In this document: piece by piece, positions 24,424 through 33,509 of the stretch
Layout: every line of letters begins with the position of its first letter
Position numbering within the stretch: the stretch's first letter is position 1
NCBI GenBank assembly: GCA_035550975.1
Contig: DASZOC010000032.1
Location: 1 to 64,000 of the forward strand
Reading direction: 5' to 3'
Origin: DASZOC01 sp035550975
GTDB lineage: Bacteria > Actinomycetota > CADDZG01 > WHSQ01
DNA: 64,000 bases
Made by a program: the position numbers and the translations under genes
The notes under the pieces: generated by a model
The model's database searches: none
What the model was told of the DNA's origin: nothing
Seen by the model: only the letters and a program-made list of their open reading frames with translations

Positions 24424-25815
24424 TCAGTCGTTGCCGTCGCGTCGCCCCGTCACGACGTGCTCGATCTGCGGGGCACCGGGGTGATCATGGCCCGACCCGT
24501 TGCCGGAGTGCATCACGTCCCACGTGATGACGGCGTCGTCGCCTGCCAGTACGACGGATCGATTCGTAAGCGCGATCCCTTCCGCGACACGATCGATCCC
24601 TAGGTCGCCGACGGCCTCGACGCCGCGTCCCAGGAACAGTGGCGCAAGAGCGACGACGACACGGTCGGCGCAACGGCCGCGCAGCAGCGAGGTGATGATC
24701 CGCTGACCGCCCTCGACGAGCAACGAAGAGATGCCGAGCCTCGTCAAGACCGACAGTGCCGCCGCCATGTGGACGCCGTCGGGTCCCGGCGGCACCACAT
24801 GGACGGCGACGTCCTGGGCGCGGAGATCTTCCCGGCGTTCTGGATCCGAGGCGTCGGTGGTGATCACGATCGTCGGGGCCGAGCCGTCGAAGACGCGACT
24901 CGTAGCCAGCGAACGCAAGTCCGAGTCGAGGACCACACGCGTCGGCGATGGCCCCGGGACGAGGCGGACCGTCAGTTGAGGGTCATCGTTGAGAACGGTT
25001 CCGACGCCGACCATGATCGCGTCGCAGTGTGCCCTCATCGCGTGGGACATCGAGCGCTCTTCGTCGCCGCTGATCCACCGCGAATCGCCTGAGGTCGTCG
25101 CTATCCGCCCGTCGATCGACTGCGCGTACTTGACGACCACGTAGGGCCGGTCCAGACGGGGACGAACGGCACCGATCAGTGACGACACGTCCGGGATCGC
25201 AGCCAGCACCTCGGCTAACGGAGCTCCCAGCGGCGCCCTGTGGCCGAGCCGGTCCCGCTTCGTCTGCAGATAGCGGAGCGTGTGGCCGTTCGGCGCGATG
25301 GTGATGCCGCGGACGGCTTCGACCTCGATGCCGGACCCGGCGAGGCCTTCGACCTTCCTCGGATTGTTCGTCATCAGCCGCACCGAACGGATGCCGATCT
25401 TCCTCAGGACTTCGGCGGCTTCCGAATAGCTCCGGTTGTCGACCGGGAGGCCGAGGTGCAGGTTGGCGTCGACCGTATCGGCACCACCGTCCTGTTCCAG
25501 GTACGCGCGCAGCTTGTCGATCAGACCGATGCCGCGGCCCTCGTGCCCCGTCACGTACAGCAAGACCCCACGACCCTCTGCGCGGATCGCCTTCATCGCG
25601 GCCGCGAGCTGCACACCGCAGTCGCAGCGGAGTGATCCCAGCGCGTCTCCCGTGAGGCACTCGGAGTGGATGCGCGCAAGGACGGACGTCCCGTCGCCTA
25701 TCTCTCCCGCGATCATCGCGAGGTGGACGAATCCTGCAGACGTCTTGAACGCGTGCAGGTCGAACGTTCCGAACGCGGTCGGGAGCTGTACGCGCGCCAC
25801 CTGCGTCGGGGCCAT
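24424..25815 (-). CDS. GTP cyclohydrolase II fused to RibD-type reductase domain
   Basis: Residues about 8-200 are GTP cyclohydrolase II: zinc Cys set CLTGDALGSLRCDC, GHEGRGIGLIDKLRAY and MTNNPRKVEGL. Residues about 220-450 are the RibD C-terminal reductase (PYVVVKYAQSIDGRIATTSG, SHAMRAHCDAIMVGVGTVLNDDP, LLVEGGQRIITSLL). Neither the RibB half usually fused to RibA nor the RibD deaminase is present. It would open GTP and reduce the ribose of a pyrimidine intermediate. The setting (PTPS-like, MDR, glycosyltransferases) argues for a special pathway and not housekeeping riboflavin. GTG 25854 is an alternative start. Confidence 0.88.
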   Translation of the reverse strand: MAPTQVARVQLPTAFGTFDLHAFKTSAGFVHLAMIAGEIGDGTSVLARIHSECLTGDALGSLRCDCGVQLAAAMKAIRAEGRGVLLYVTGHEGRGIGLIDKLRAYLEQDGGADTVDANLHLGLPVDNRSYSEAAEVLRKIGIRSVRLMTNNPRKVEGLAGSGIEVEAVRGITIAPNGHTLRYLQTKRDRLGHRAPLGAPLAEVLAAIPDVSSLIGAVRPRLDRPYVVVKYAQSIDGRIATTSGDSRWISGDEERSMSHAMRAHCDAIMVGVGTVLNDDPQLTVRLVPGPSPTRVVLDSDLRSLATSRVFDGSAPTIVITTDASDPERREDLRAQDVAVHVVPPGPDGVHMAAALSVLTRLGISSLLVEGGQRIITSLLRGRCADRVVVALAPLFLGRGVEAVGDLGIDRVAEGIALTNRSVVLAGDDAVITWDVMHSGNGSGHDHPGAPQIEHVVTGRRDGND

Positions 25816-25886
25816 CAGTCGTCCGTGCCTTTCGTGGGAGGATGCATCGGCCACTTCCGCCGGGGACAGGAGGCTACGTCATCGCG

Positions 25887-26885
25887 ATGCGCGCTCGTGC
25901 GGTCGAGTTCTCGGCACCGCGTGAGGCTCGTGTCGTCGACGTGGTCCTCGACGAAGCGGCCCGCGGTGAGATCCAGGTTCGCACGCTGTATTCCGGGATC
26001 AGCTCCGGGACCGAGATGCTGGTGTATCGGGGCGAGGTCGACGCGGACCTCGTGCTCGACGAGACGATCCCGGCCCTTCGTGGGGGCTTCTCGTACCCGC
26101 TCCGGTACGGATACAGCTGCGTGGGCATCGTGGAACGATCGCAGGCGGACGTTGCACCGGGCGCGCTCGTATTCGCGTTCCATCCGCACCAGGATCGTTT
26201 CGTCTGTGCCGCCGCCGACGTGGTGTCCATCGCGGGGGCCGATCCGCGGACGGTAACGATGTTTCCTCTGGTCGAGACGGCCTTCCAGGTTGCGCTCGAC
26301 GCCGGCGAGGTGTCCGGAGAGTCGGTCGTCGTGACGGGTCTCGGCGCGGTCGGTCTTCTGACGGCCCTCTTCCTGCAGAGGTCGGGCGCTCACGTGCTGG
26401 GCGTCGAGCCGAGCATCGAGCGACGCAACGTAGCGGCCGATCTCGGGATCGACGCCGTCGGTCCCGACGACGCGCTAGAGCACGTGCGGAGGCGGAGTGG
26501 GGGCCGCGGTGTTCCGCTAGTGGTCGAGGTCAGCGGCAACCCGGCCGCGCTGCCGGCCGCTCTTCCGATGCTCGGGCACGAAGGCACGGTCCTCGTCGCG
26601 TCCTGGTACGGGACTAAACGCGTGAGGCTGTCGCTGGGGGCGGAATTCCACCGGCGTCGCCTCACGATCCGCAGCACGCAGGTGTCGACGATCCCGGCGC
26701 GCCTGTCCTCCCGGTGGACGATCGCGCGCAGGAGACGGCACGTAGCGGGTTTGCTCGAGGAGCTTCCCCTGAAGAGGCTCGCTACCCACGAGTTCGCGTT
26801 CGAACGCGCCCCCGAGGCGTTCGCCGCGCTCGATCGCGGCGACCCGCAGCTGATACACGTCGCGCTCGCCTACGAGCAGAGCTGA
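25887..26885 (+). CDS. Zinc-type (MDR) alcohol dehydrogenase-like oxidoreductase
   Basis: 332 residues of the medium-chain dehydrogenase fold. The N-terminal GroES part has SGISSGTEMLVYRGE and YPLRYGYSCVGIVE; the Rossmann part has VVTGLGAVGLLTALFLQRSG. The usual catalytic zinc Cys at SGISSGTE is replaced (no Cys), and the four-Cys structural zinc loop is absent, as in the subfamily related to BchC and L-threonine dehydrogenase-like proteins. AGGAGG stands 13 bases before ATG 25887. It is divergent from the GTP cyclohydrolase fusion and three bases from the PTPS-like gene. Substrate unknown. Confidence 0.8.
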   Translation: MRARAVEFSAPREARVVDVVLDEAARGEIQVRTLYSGISSGTEMLVYRGEVDADLVLDETIPALRGGFSYPLRYGYSCVGIVERSQADVAPGALVFAFHPHQDRFVCAAADVVSIAGADPRTVTMFPLVETAFQVALDAGEVSGESVVVTGLGAVGLLTALFLQRSGAHVLGVEPSIERRNVAADLGIDAVGPDDALEHVRRRSGGRGVPLVVEVSGNPAALPAALPMLGHEGTVLVASWYGTKRVRLSLGAEFHRRRLTIRSTQVSTIPARLSSRWTIARRRRHVAGLLEELPLKRLATHEFAFERAPEAFAALDRGDPQLIHVALAYEQS

Positions 26886-26888
26886 TCG

Positions 26889-27266
26889 ATGTACGAGATC
26901 GGGCTGTCCAAGACTTTCGTCGCGTGGCACGTGATGCCGGGAGTCGACGGGCCGGAGGGAGAGCTCCACACCCACGACTACAGGCTCGAGGTCGTCGTCT
27001 CGCGTGGCGATCTCGACGAGCGCGGCATGGTCTGCGACCTCGATGTCCTGGACGTAGCTCTCGAGAAAGTCGTCGGCGTAGTAGCGGGACAGAACCTCGA
27101 CATCATCCGACCTGCGCATGCCGAAGCCGTTACGGTGGAGGTTCTGTCACGCTGGGCCCACGGTGCGCTCTCGGCGGAGCTCGCGACGGCTGTCGATCTG
27201 GCCGTCCGTGTCTGGGAGTCACCGGTGGCGTTCGGAGGTTACGCCGCGCCGACCAGCTCTTCGTAG
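26889..27266 (+). CDS. 6-pyruvoyl-tetrahydropterin synthase/QueD-like protein, atypical active site
   Basis: 125 residues. Zinc His ligands are in KTFVAWHV and GELHTHDYRLEV, the T-fold signature. In QueD and PTPS a Cys lies four positions before the HxH; here that place is Glu (EGELHTH). Glu at that site is known in PTPS-III, which makes 6-hydroxymethylpterin. Later residues include NLDIIRPAHAEAVTVEVLSRWAHGAL, matching the family LDxxxxxNPTxExxA region. Coupled to the dehydrogenase upstream. Its 3' end overlaps the convergent glycosyltransferase by 28 bases. Confidence 0.82.
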   Translation: MYEIGLSKTFVAWHVMPGVDGPEGELHTHDYRLEVVVSRGDLDERGMVCDLDVLDVALEKVVGVVAGQNLDIIRPAHAEAVTVEVLSRWAHGALSAELATAVDLAVRVWESPVAFGGYAAPTSSS

Positions 27267-28330
27267 GCGGAAAGACAGCGTTCGGCACATCGCGCCCAGG
27301 TGAAGTTGCCGACGACGTGATCGCGGGCGTTGCGACTCATCTGCGCGTGCAGCCGGTCGTCACCCAGCAACTCTTCGAGCCGTTCTCGAAGCGCCGCGAC
27401 GTTTCCGGGTTCGACGACGAAACCGGTCACCCCGTCCGCCACCACCTCCGGGAGGCCGCCGATGTTCGACGCGACCACCGGTGTGCCGCTTGCCATTGCT
27501 TCCAGCAACGCCAGGCCTAAGAGCTCCGGGATCGCGACGTGCTTGCCGTAGCAGGTCTCGTCGACCGACGGCAGCACGAGAACGCGTGCGTGCCGGTACA
27601 GCGCGGGGAGGTGATCCTCGGGAACGGGTCCCGCGAACCGCACGTCCCGGCCTCGTGCCAGGGATCGGAGCAAGGCCTCGTAGGCACGTTCCGGAAGCTC
27701 CCGATCGTGGCCGAAGGTGCCCGCGAGTGTCAGCGTCGCTCCTTGCGGGAGTGCCGCGATCAACCGATCGATGCCCTTGTGTGGCGTGAGACGCCCCACG
27801 AACAACACGCCCTGGCGAAGTTGTTCGTCCCCCGGATGGAACCGATCGGTGTCGGCGCCGCCGTAGATAACCGTCGTCTTCGACGCGGGCGACGACAGCG
27901 TTGCCGCCGAATAGCGTGAGACGGTGAGGAACCGGTCGAACAAGCGTGCATCGAGGGCGGGCGACCGTCCGGGTCCGAGCCCATGGTCGGTCGCGACCCG
28001 CGGCTGTTTCCGAACGTATGCCGCGACTGCTGCGACGCGGCTGGGGAAGGCGCGAACGTGATGAGTGTGGACGAGGTCTGCTCGCTTCAACGCGCGGACG
28101 AGGCCGCCGGCCACCGGATGCGCGGGATGACGGCGCAGCAAGAAGGACCGCTCGAGCACCGTGACATGGAGAGGACCGTCCCGGTATGACGCGCCGCGCG
28201 GTCCGAACGTCACGACCTCGCAATCGACGTGCTGCGCGAGTGCTCGCGCGAGCTCGACGGGATACCTCTCACCGCCGCCGTAGAGACCGCTGCCCCCGAA
28301 CGCGGTCGGGGATACGTGGATGACGCGCAT
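27239..28330 (-). CDS. GT4-family glycosyltransferase
   Basis: 363 residues, GT-B fold. N-terminal HVSPTAFGGSGLYGGGERYP is the acceptor-domain Gly-rich loop. The C-terminal donor domain has GVLFVGRLTPHKGIDRLI and the E-x7-E motif in IPELLGLALLEAMASGTPVVASNIGG. Soluble, probably UDP- or GDP-sugar dependent. Its start codon overlaps the start region of the next, divergent glycosyltransferase by 11 bases, and its end overlaps the PTPS-like gene. Confidence 0.88.
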   Translation of the reverse strand: MRVIHVSPTAFGGSGLYGGGERYPVELARALAQHVDCEVVTFGPRGASYRDGPLHVTVLERSFLLRRHPAHPVAGGLVRALKRADLVHTHHVRAFPSRVAAVAAYVRKQPRVATDHGLGPGRSPALDARLFDRFLTVSRYSAATLSSPASKTTVIYGGADTDRFHPGDEQLRQGVLFVGRLTPHKGIDRLIAALPQGATLTLAGTFGHDRELPERAYEALLRSLARGRDVRFAGPVPEDHLPALYRHARVLVLPSVDETCYGKHVAIPELLGLALLEAMASGTPVVASNIGGLPEVVADGVTGFVVEPGNVAALRERLEELLGDDRLHAQMSRNARDHVVGNFTWARCAERCLSAYEELVGAA

Positions 28331-29390
28331 GCATCTCTCCCTCGTGACGCTCGGCGATCCCGATACGCAGACCGGCGGCTATCTCTACCACCGGCGTCTC
28401 GCAGATGCGGCGCCACGTTACGGCGCGCAAATCAGGTTCGTATCCTTTCCCGACCGGACGTTTCCGGCCCCCGCGCTCGTCGGACGCGCGGTTCTGCAGG
28501 ATGCTGCCGATGGCGATGTGATAGTCATCGACAGCATCGTCGCGGCGTTCGCGGCACCTTGGCTCCGGTCCGTGCCGCGGCCGTTGGTGGGGATGCTCCA
28601 TCAACCTGCGGGCGGCATAGACCATGGACCGTTACGCACGCGAATACAGGCACGCCTCGATCGGCGGGCGTACCCGTACATGCGAGTCCTGTTGGTTGCC
28701 AGTCAATCTTTGCGCCGCGAGCTCGGCAAGCTGCACGATGATGTGCGTCTCGTCGAACCCGGTCGCGATGTCGCGAGCACTCTGGAGAGCGACGCCGGTG
28801 ATCTGCGGTGCGGGCGCAGGGTTGCGTTCCTCTGTGTCGCGAACTGGATGCCGCGCAAAGGCATCGTCGAGCTACTGGAGGCGTTCGCCCTCCTCCCGCC
28901 GGAAGCCGCGACGCTCCACCTCGTCGGTGACGATCGTGCCGACACTCGGTACGCGTCGGCGGTGCGCCGCCGGTTGCGGCACTTGGATGGTCGCGTCGTG
29001 GTCCACGGCGTGGTGCCGAAAGAGCGGGTCGCGGCGCTGTACCGGGCGGCGGACGCGTTCGTGATGCCGAGCCGGCAGGAGCCGTACGGAACCGTTTACG
29101 GCGAGGCGATGGCCGCGGGCTTGCCGGTCGTGGGGTGGCGCGCCGGCAACCTCCCTTACCTCGCGACGCACGAGCGGGAGGGACTGATCGTCGAGCCCGG
29201 CGACACTGCGGGATTGACTGCCGCGCTACGGCGACTCACGGAGGACGCCCAGGTGCGTGCGGCTATGGGCGCGGCGGCGCGGCAGCGTGCGGAGACATTC
29301 CCAACCTGGGAACAAACGGCAGAGCGATTCTTCTCCATCATCCGAGACGTTCGAGAGACCGGCGATCCGCCGCCGGATCGTCGCTCGTAG
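28320..29390 (+). CDS. GT4-family glycosyltransferase
   Basis: 356 residues. The N-terminus LVTLGDPDTQTGGYLYHRRL carries the acceptor loop; the donor domain shows FLCVANWMPRKGIVELLEAF and MPSRQEPYGTVYGEAMAAGLPVVGW with the two Glu of GT4 enzymes. ATG 28320 overlaps the opposite gene's start; ATG 28329 is an alternative that begins in the same CATG as the divergent ATG. The two glycosyltransferases are only distantly alike and so probably act in sequence or on different acceptors. Confidence 0.86.
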   Translation: MTRMHLSLVTLGDPDTQTGGYLYHRRLADAAPRYGAQIRFVSFPDRTFPAPALVGRAVLQDAADGDVIVIDSIVAAFAAPWLRSVPRPLVGMLHQPAGGIDHGPLRTRIQARLDRRAYPYMRVLLVASQSLRRELGKLHDDVRLVEPGRDVASTLESDAGDLRCGRRVAFLCVANWMPRKGIVELLEAFALLPPEAATLHLVGDDRADTRYASAVRRRLRHLDGRVVVHGVVPKERVAALYRAADAFVMPSRQEPYGTVYGEAMAAGLPVVGWRAGNLPYLATHEREGLIVEPGDTAGLTAALRRLTEDAQVRAAMGAAARQRAETFPTWEQTAERFFSIIRDVRETGDPPPDRRS

Positions 29391-29490
29391 GCGGCGGCGG
29401 TCCCGCGGCGTGCACGCGACCTCGGCCCGCGCGTGGTGCAATGGCGTCCGGGACCCGACGTCTGAAGATCGACAACGAGGAGGAAAGGTC

Positions 29491-29742
29491 ATGATCGGAT
29501 TCGTCATCGCCGGTCTCGTCATCGGCGCGCTTGCCCGGCTGATCAAGCCTGGACAGCAGAAGCTGAGCATCCTGGCGACGCTGCTGTTGGGCCTCGCCGG
29601 GTCTGTGATCGGTGGCGTGGTGGCTAACCTCCTCGGGACGGGCGACATCTTCGAGCTCAACGCGCTCGGTTTCATCGTCGCGGTCATCTCCGCTATCGCG
29701 CTGATCGGCATCTTCGAGGGCATGGCCGGTCGCAAGACCTAA
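29491..29742 (+). CDS. GlsB/YeaQ/YmgE-family small membrane protein
   Basis: 83 residues, ATG after GAGGAGGAAAGG. Three hydrophobic segments with Gly spacing: IGFVIAGLVIGALARLIKPG, then ILATLLLGLAGSVIGGVVAN and NALGFIVAVISAIALIGIF. This is the transglycosylase-associated (GlsB) pattern found in stress-induced envelope proteins. No enzymatic residues. Single gene with its own strong ribosome-binding site. Confidence 0.88.
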   Translation: MIGFVIAGLVIGALARLIKPGQQKLSILATLLLGLAGSVIGGVVANLLGTGDIFELNALGFIVAVISAIALIGIFEGMAGRKT

Positions 29743-29801
29743 CTTCGTTCTTCGCTGGTCCAGCTGGCGCTAAGTGAGCTGGAGTCCGCTCGCCTGCAGG
29801 A

Positions 29802-32009
29802 TCAGGCCAAGGCGCTCTCGATGCCCGAGTCGTGGGCGAAGAGGCACGATGCGCCGAGGTCGTGAACCGTTCGCCGTACCTCGTCGAGCTCGACATCGGC
29901 GCGCAGCCCGAAGACCGCAAGATCCGCCGCGTCTACCGGAGACGCAGACGCGTCTGGCACGACGAGGCGCCGCGTGTCGCTCGGGAGCCGGGCGGCTCCC
30001 GCGAGCGCGTCGAGGTAGCGCTCCGCGTCGCTGCGGTGTGCGGCTTCGGCGGCAAGGCCTACGAGCGTCAAGCGCGCCCCCCAGTTCTTGACGACCTGGA
30101 GCGCGCACAGTGTCGCGAGGTCGAGGTCGGGCAGGTCCATCTCCAGTCGCCATGACGGACCGTGGTCGCCGATCCACAGCGCCACCTCGCGCCGTCGACC
30201 CAACCCCGTTCCCGGGTGCCGCGCGAGGAGCGCGACTCCGACACCGTTGTCGCGAGCTGCGCGCATGATCGCGTGGAGCTGCTGGTCGCGCTCCACCTCT
30301 TCGGGCACGGCGAGCAGGACGACGTTCGGTGTCAGGAACCCTCCCGCGACCGCTTGGATCGTCGTCGCCACGCCGCGCTGGAAAGAGTCCGCATCGACGA
30401 CCGTGGAGGTGGCGAAAAGACCGTCTCGCCGAAGCTCGCCGATCGCGTGCTCGACCACGCGCGACAGTTCACCCTCGTCGTGGCCGCCGACGCCGACGAG
30501 CTTGACGCTGCCGTTCGGCGCCGCGATGGAGCCGATCATCGGAAGCATCGCGCGTAGCGAAGCGCCCTCCTCGACAGGAACGAGAAGGTTCGGTTTCCAT
30601 GCCCGCTCGTTCGTGCCGCCGAGCTCGATGACGCGGCGTGCCGCCCATTCGGCGATGGAGACGAACAGGCCGCTGCGGAGGTCACCGCGGGTCGCAACGA
30701 GGTTCCGGCGGACCAGAACTGCGTAGAACGCGACCACCAACGATGTCGCGACGAGCCCGAACACGGGGTTGATGATGAACATGGCGAACACCGATCCGCC
30801 CGCGCCGGCGATTGGAACGAAGTGCGGGATCCGCAGAAGCGGACGGAAGCTGACCAGCCGCAATCGCTGTTCGATCAGAACGACGATGTTTATCGTGGCG
30901 TAAGTGATCAGGAAGAACATCGTGATCAGCGGGGCGATCGCGTTGAGGTTCCGCAGTAGCAATGCAGCGAGGACGACGCCTCCGGTGAACAGCGTCGCGT
31001 TCCGCGGTTCCCCCCGCCGATCCTGCCCTGCAAGCAAGCGGCTGCCGGGGACGACGCCGTTCGCGGCGATCGCCTGAAGGATCCGAGGCGCTCCGACGAT
31101 CGAACCTAGTGCCGACGACAGTGTCGCGCCGAGTAGCCCCGCGACGACTGCGGGGGCCCACGCCGCGCGATCGACCATGACGTAGTAGTTGGAGGTGAGC
31201 TCGCTCGGCGAGGCGGAACGGGCGAGCCAGTAGGCGAGCAGGAGGTAGACCCCGAGGCTCACGCCGATCGCGGCGAGGGTGCCACGCGGGATGCTGCGAC
31301 GCGGGTCGCGCAGGATCCCCGACAGGTTCGTGCCCGCCATGATCCCGGTCGCGGCCGGAAAGAACACTGCGAACACCGGCCAGAACGAAGTTCCCCGGAA
31401 GCCGGACTCCGGAGCCCCGCGGAAATCTCCGAGGAGAGTGAGCGGGTGTGTCATCGAACCGCCGATCGCGGCGACGGCGATCGAGACGACCGACGCGACT
31501 ATGGCTGCGAGGATCAGGTACTGGATCCGGAACGCAAGGGTCGGCCCGATGTACGCGACCAGAAGGACGAACGCGAACGTCACGAGGTCGACCAGCAGAG
31601 CAGGGGCGTCGGCAACGACGTACTGGATGCCGGCGCGGAAACCGAAGACGTACATCGCGACGGCGAGAGCTTGGGACGCATAGAGCGGTATCCCGACCGC
31701 GCCCCCCACCTCGAGGCCGAGCGACTGCGAGATGATCGAGTAGGCCCCGCCGGCACCGATCCGGATGTTCGTTACGAGTGATGAGAGCGACAGCGCCGTG
31801 GCTCCCGTGATCGCGAACGCGATGAGGATGATGCCGACGGAGCCGGCGAACCCGGCGTTCCCGACTACCCATCCCTCCCTCAGGTACATGATGACGCCGA
31901 GGATCGTGAGGAGCGTCGGGGTGAAGACGCCCTCGAACGTGCCGAAGCGTTTCCCAACCGGCGGCGCTTCCTGGGAGCTAGATGTGAGGCGGTCGGCGTC
32001 AGCAGCCAC
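29802..32009 (-). CDS. Amino acid permease / SLC12-like cation-chloride cotransporter
   Basis: 735 residues: about 12 membrane helices (to roughly residue 440), then a 290-residue soluble domain. The first helix reads GVFTPTLLTILGVIMYLREG, followed by VVGNAGFAGS, which is the hallmark of the cation-chloride cotransporter (SLC12) branch of APC transporters. A matching glycine-rich helix (IRIGAGGAYSIISQSLG) follows. The C-terminal part contains repeated Rossmann-like strands (NLLVPVEEG, NVVLLAVPEEV, ARLTLVGLAAEAAH), like the regulatory domain of archaeal and bacterial CCCs. Starts with GTG. Ion specificity cannot be read from sequence. Confidence 0.82.
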   Translation of the reverse strand: MAADADRLTSSSQEAPPVGKRFGTFEGVFTPTLLTILGVIMYLREGWVVGNAGFAGSVGIILIAFAITGATALSLSSLVTNIRIGAGGAYSIISQSLGLEVGGAVGIPLYASQALAVAMYVFGFRAGIQYVVADAPALLVDLVTFAFVLLVAYIGPTLAFRIQYLILAAIVASVVSIAVAAIGGSMTHPLTLLGDFRGAPESGFRGTSFWPVFAVFFPAATGIMAGTNLSGILRDPRRSIPRGTLAAIGVSLGVYLLLAYWLARSASPSELTSNYYVMVDRAAWAPAVVAGLLGATLSSALGSIVGAPRILQAIAANGVVPGSRLLAGQDRRGEPRNATLFTGGVVLAALLLRNLNAIAPLITMFFLITYATINIVVLIEQRLRLVSFRPLLRIPHFVPIAGAGGSVFAMFIINPVFGLVATSLVVAFYAVLVRRNLVATRGDLRSGLFVSIAEWAARRVIELGGTNERAWKPNLLVPVEEGASLRAMLPMIGSIAAPNGSVKLVGVGGHDEGELSRVVEHAIGELRRDGLFATSTVVDADSFQRGVATTIQAVAGGFLTPNVVLLAVPEEVERDQQLHAIMRAARDNGVGVALLARHPGTGLGRRREVALWIGDHGPSWRLEMDLPDLDLATLCALQVVKNWGARLTLVGLAAEAAHRSDAERYLDALAGAARLPSDTRRLVVPDASASPVDAADLAVFGLRADVELDEVRRTVHDLGASCLFAHDSGIESALA

Positions 32010-32162
32010 GGTCAGGCGCTGACGTGGCCGAACGCTGAGGCAAGCATGCGCGGCAGGCTATCCCGCAGTTGGAGGACTCCATCTAGAGATGCGGACCGGA
32101 GACGCAGGCAGATCGCCACCCGCCGAGTGACGGTTCTGGTCGTAGACGGGTAAGACGGAGAT

Positions 32163-33476
32163 ATGGCCACACCCGACCAGAACCTGGTCGAGCACGTCGC
32201 TGCCTTTTGTATCGGGGTTGGCGCTTCCGATGTCGACGCGATCGTCGACCGGGTCGTCGGCCATTCCGTCGTGCTCTTAGGAGAGGCAACCCACGGCACG
32301 CGGGAGTTCTACGCGTTTCGTGCCGAGATCACCAAGAGGCTCATCATCGAGCACGGCTTCAATGCGATCGCGGTCGAAGCAGATTGGCCGGATGCCTACC
32401 GGGTCAATCGCTTCATCAGGCACGGTGGTTCGGACGACGATGCTGATTCTGCTCTGGGTTCGTTCACGCGATTCCCGCGCTGGATGTGGCGGAACGAAGT
32501 CATCGAGGATCTCGTGGTCTGGCTGCGCGCCCACAACTCGGATCGCAGCCCGAGAGAACACGTCGGGTTCTACGGACTCGACCTCTATAGCCTTCATCGC
32601 TCCATCGAGGCGGTTCTTTCGTACCTGATCGAGCATGATGCTGAGGCCGCTCGCCGCGCCCGCGATAGGTACGCCTGTTTCTCAGCCTTCGGTGAGGATT
32701 CGCAGGCGTACGGTTACGCGGCTTCTACGGGCCGGATCGAGACCTGCGAGGACGATGTCGTCCGCCAACTCATCGACCTACAGATGACACAACCACAGGC
32801 AGGCGACGACCCGGACGAGGTCTTCTTCGTCGAGCGGAACGCGGCTCTCGTGAAGAACGCCGAACGCTATTACCGGGAGATGTTCCGTGGCAGCGTCTCG
32901 TCATGGAACCTGCGTGACACCCACATGACGGAGACGCTCGAGGCCCTGCACGATCACATCGGAAAACACGCCGAACCTCGAATCGTCGTGTGGGCACACA
33001 ACTCTCACCTCGGCGACGCCCGCGCTACGCAGATGGGTCACGCGGGCGAGGTCAACGTCGGGGAGCTCGTCAGGAAACGGTTCGGGAAGCGCAGCTTCTT
33101 GCTCGGGTTCACCACGTTCTCGGGTTCGGTAACGGCGGCATCCGATTGGGATGGACCTGCCGAGTTCAAACGGGTGCGGCCGGCGCTGGAAGGTAGCTAC
33201 GAATGGTTGTTGCATCAGGTCGGGAACGGGACGTTCCTCTTGCCCTTCGGTGATCGCGCCGTGTCAGATGCACTTGCGCCACCCCGGCTACAGCGCGCGA
33301 TCGGAGTCATCTACCGCCCGGAGACCGAACGGGTGAGCCACTATTTCGATGCCTCGCTCCCGCACCAGTTCGACGCTATCGCGCACGTCGACGCGACCAC
33401 GGCGCTACGGCCTTTGGACGACGTCTCGGGGTGGCACGGGCGGGACGCAGCCGAGACGTTCCCCCACGCCGTGTAA
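32163..33476 (+). CDS. Erythromycin esterase-family protein
   Basis: 437 residues of the EreA/EreB-like fold. Key residues: VVLLGEATHGTREFYAFRAE near residue 38 (catalytic Glu and His), GFNAIAVEADWPDAYRVNRF, GFYGLDLYSL and IVVWAHNSHLGDARAT (second His). Many chromosomal members are not resistance enzymes and their substrate is unknown. ATG behind GGAGAT. Flanked by a transporter in divergent orientation and a secreted protein in convergent orientation, with no resistance context. Confidence 0.85.
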   Translation: MATPDQNLVEHVAAFCIGVGASDVDAIVDRVVGHSVVLLGEATHGTREFYAFRAEITKRLIIEHGFNAIAVEADWPDAYRVNRFIRHGGSDDDADSALGSFTRFPRWMWRNEVIEDLVVWLRAHNSDRSPREHVGFYGLDLYSLHRSIEAVLSYLIEHDAEAARRARDRYACFSAFGEDSQAYGYAASTGRIETCEDDVVRQLIDLQMTQPQAGDDPDEVFFVERNAALVKNAERYYREMFRGSVSSWNLRDTHMTETLEALHDHIGKHAEPRIVVWAHNSHLGDARATQMGHAGEVNVGELVRKRFGKRSFLLGFTTFSGSVTAASDWDGPAEFKRVRPALEGSYEWLLHQVGNGTFLLPFGDRAVSDALAPPRLQRAIGVIYRPETERVSHYFDASLPHQFDAIAHVDATTALRPLDDVSGWHGRDAAETFPHAV

Positions 33477-33509
33477 CTAGGTTCTTGGGCGGGAGAATCT
33501 CCTGAGCTG

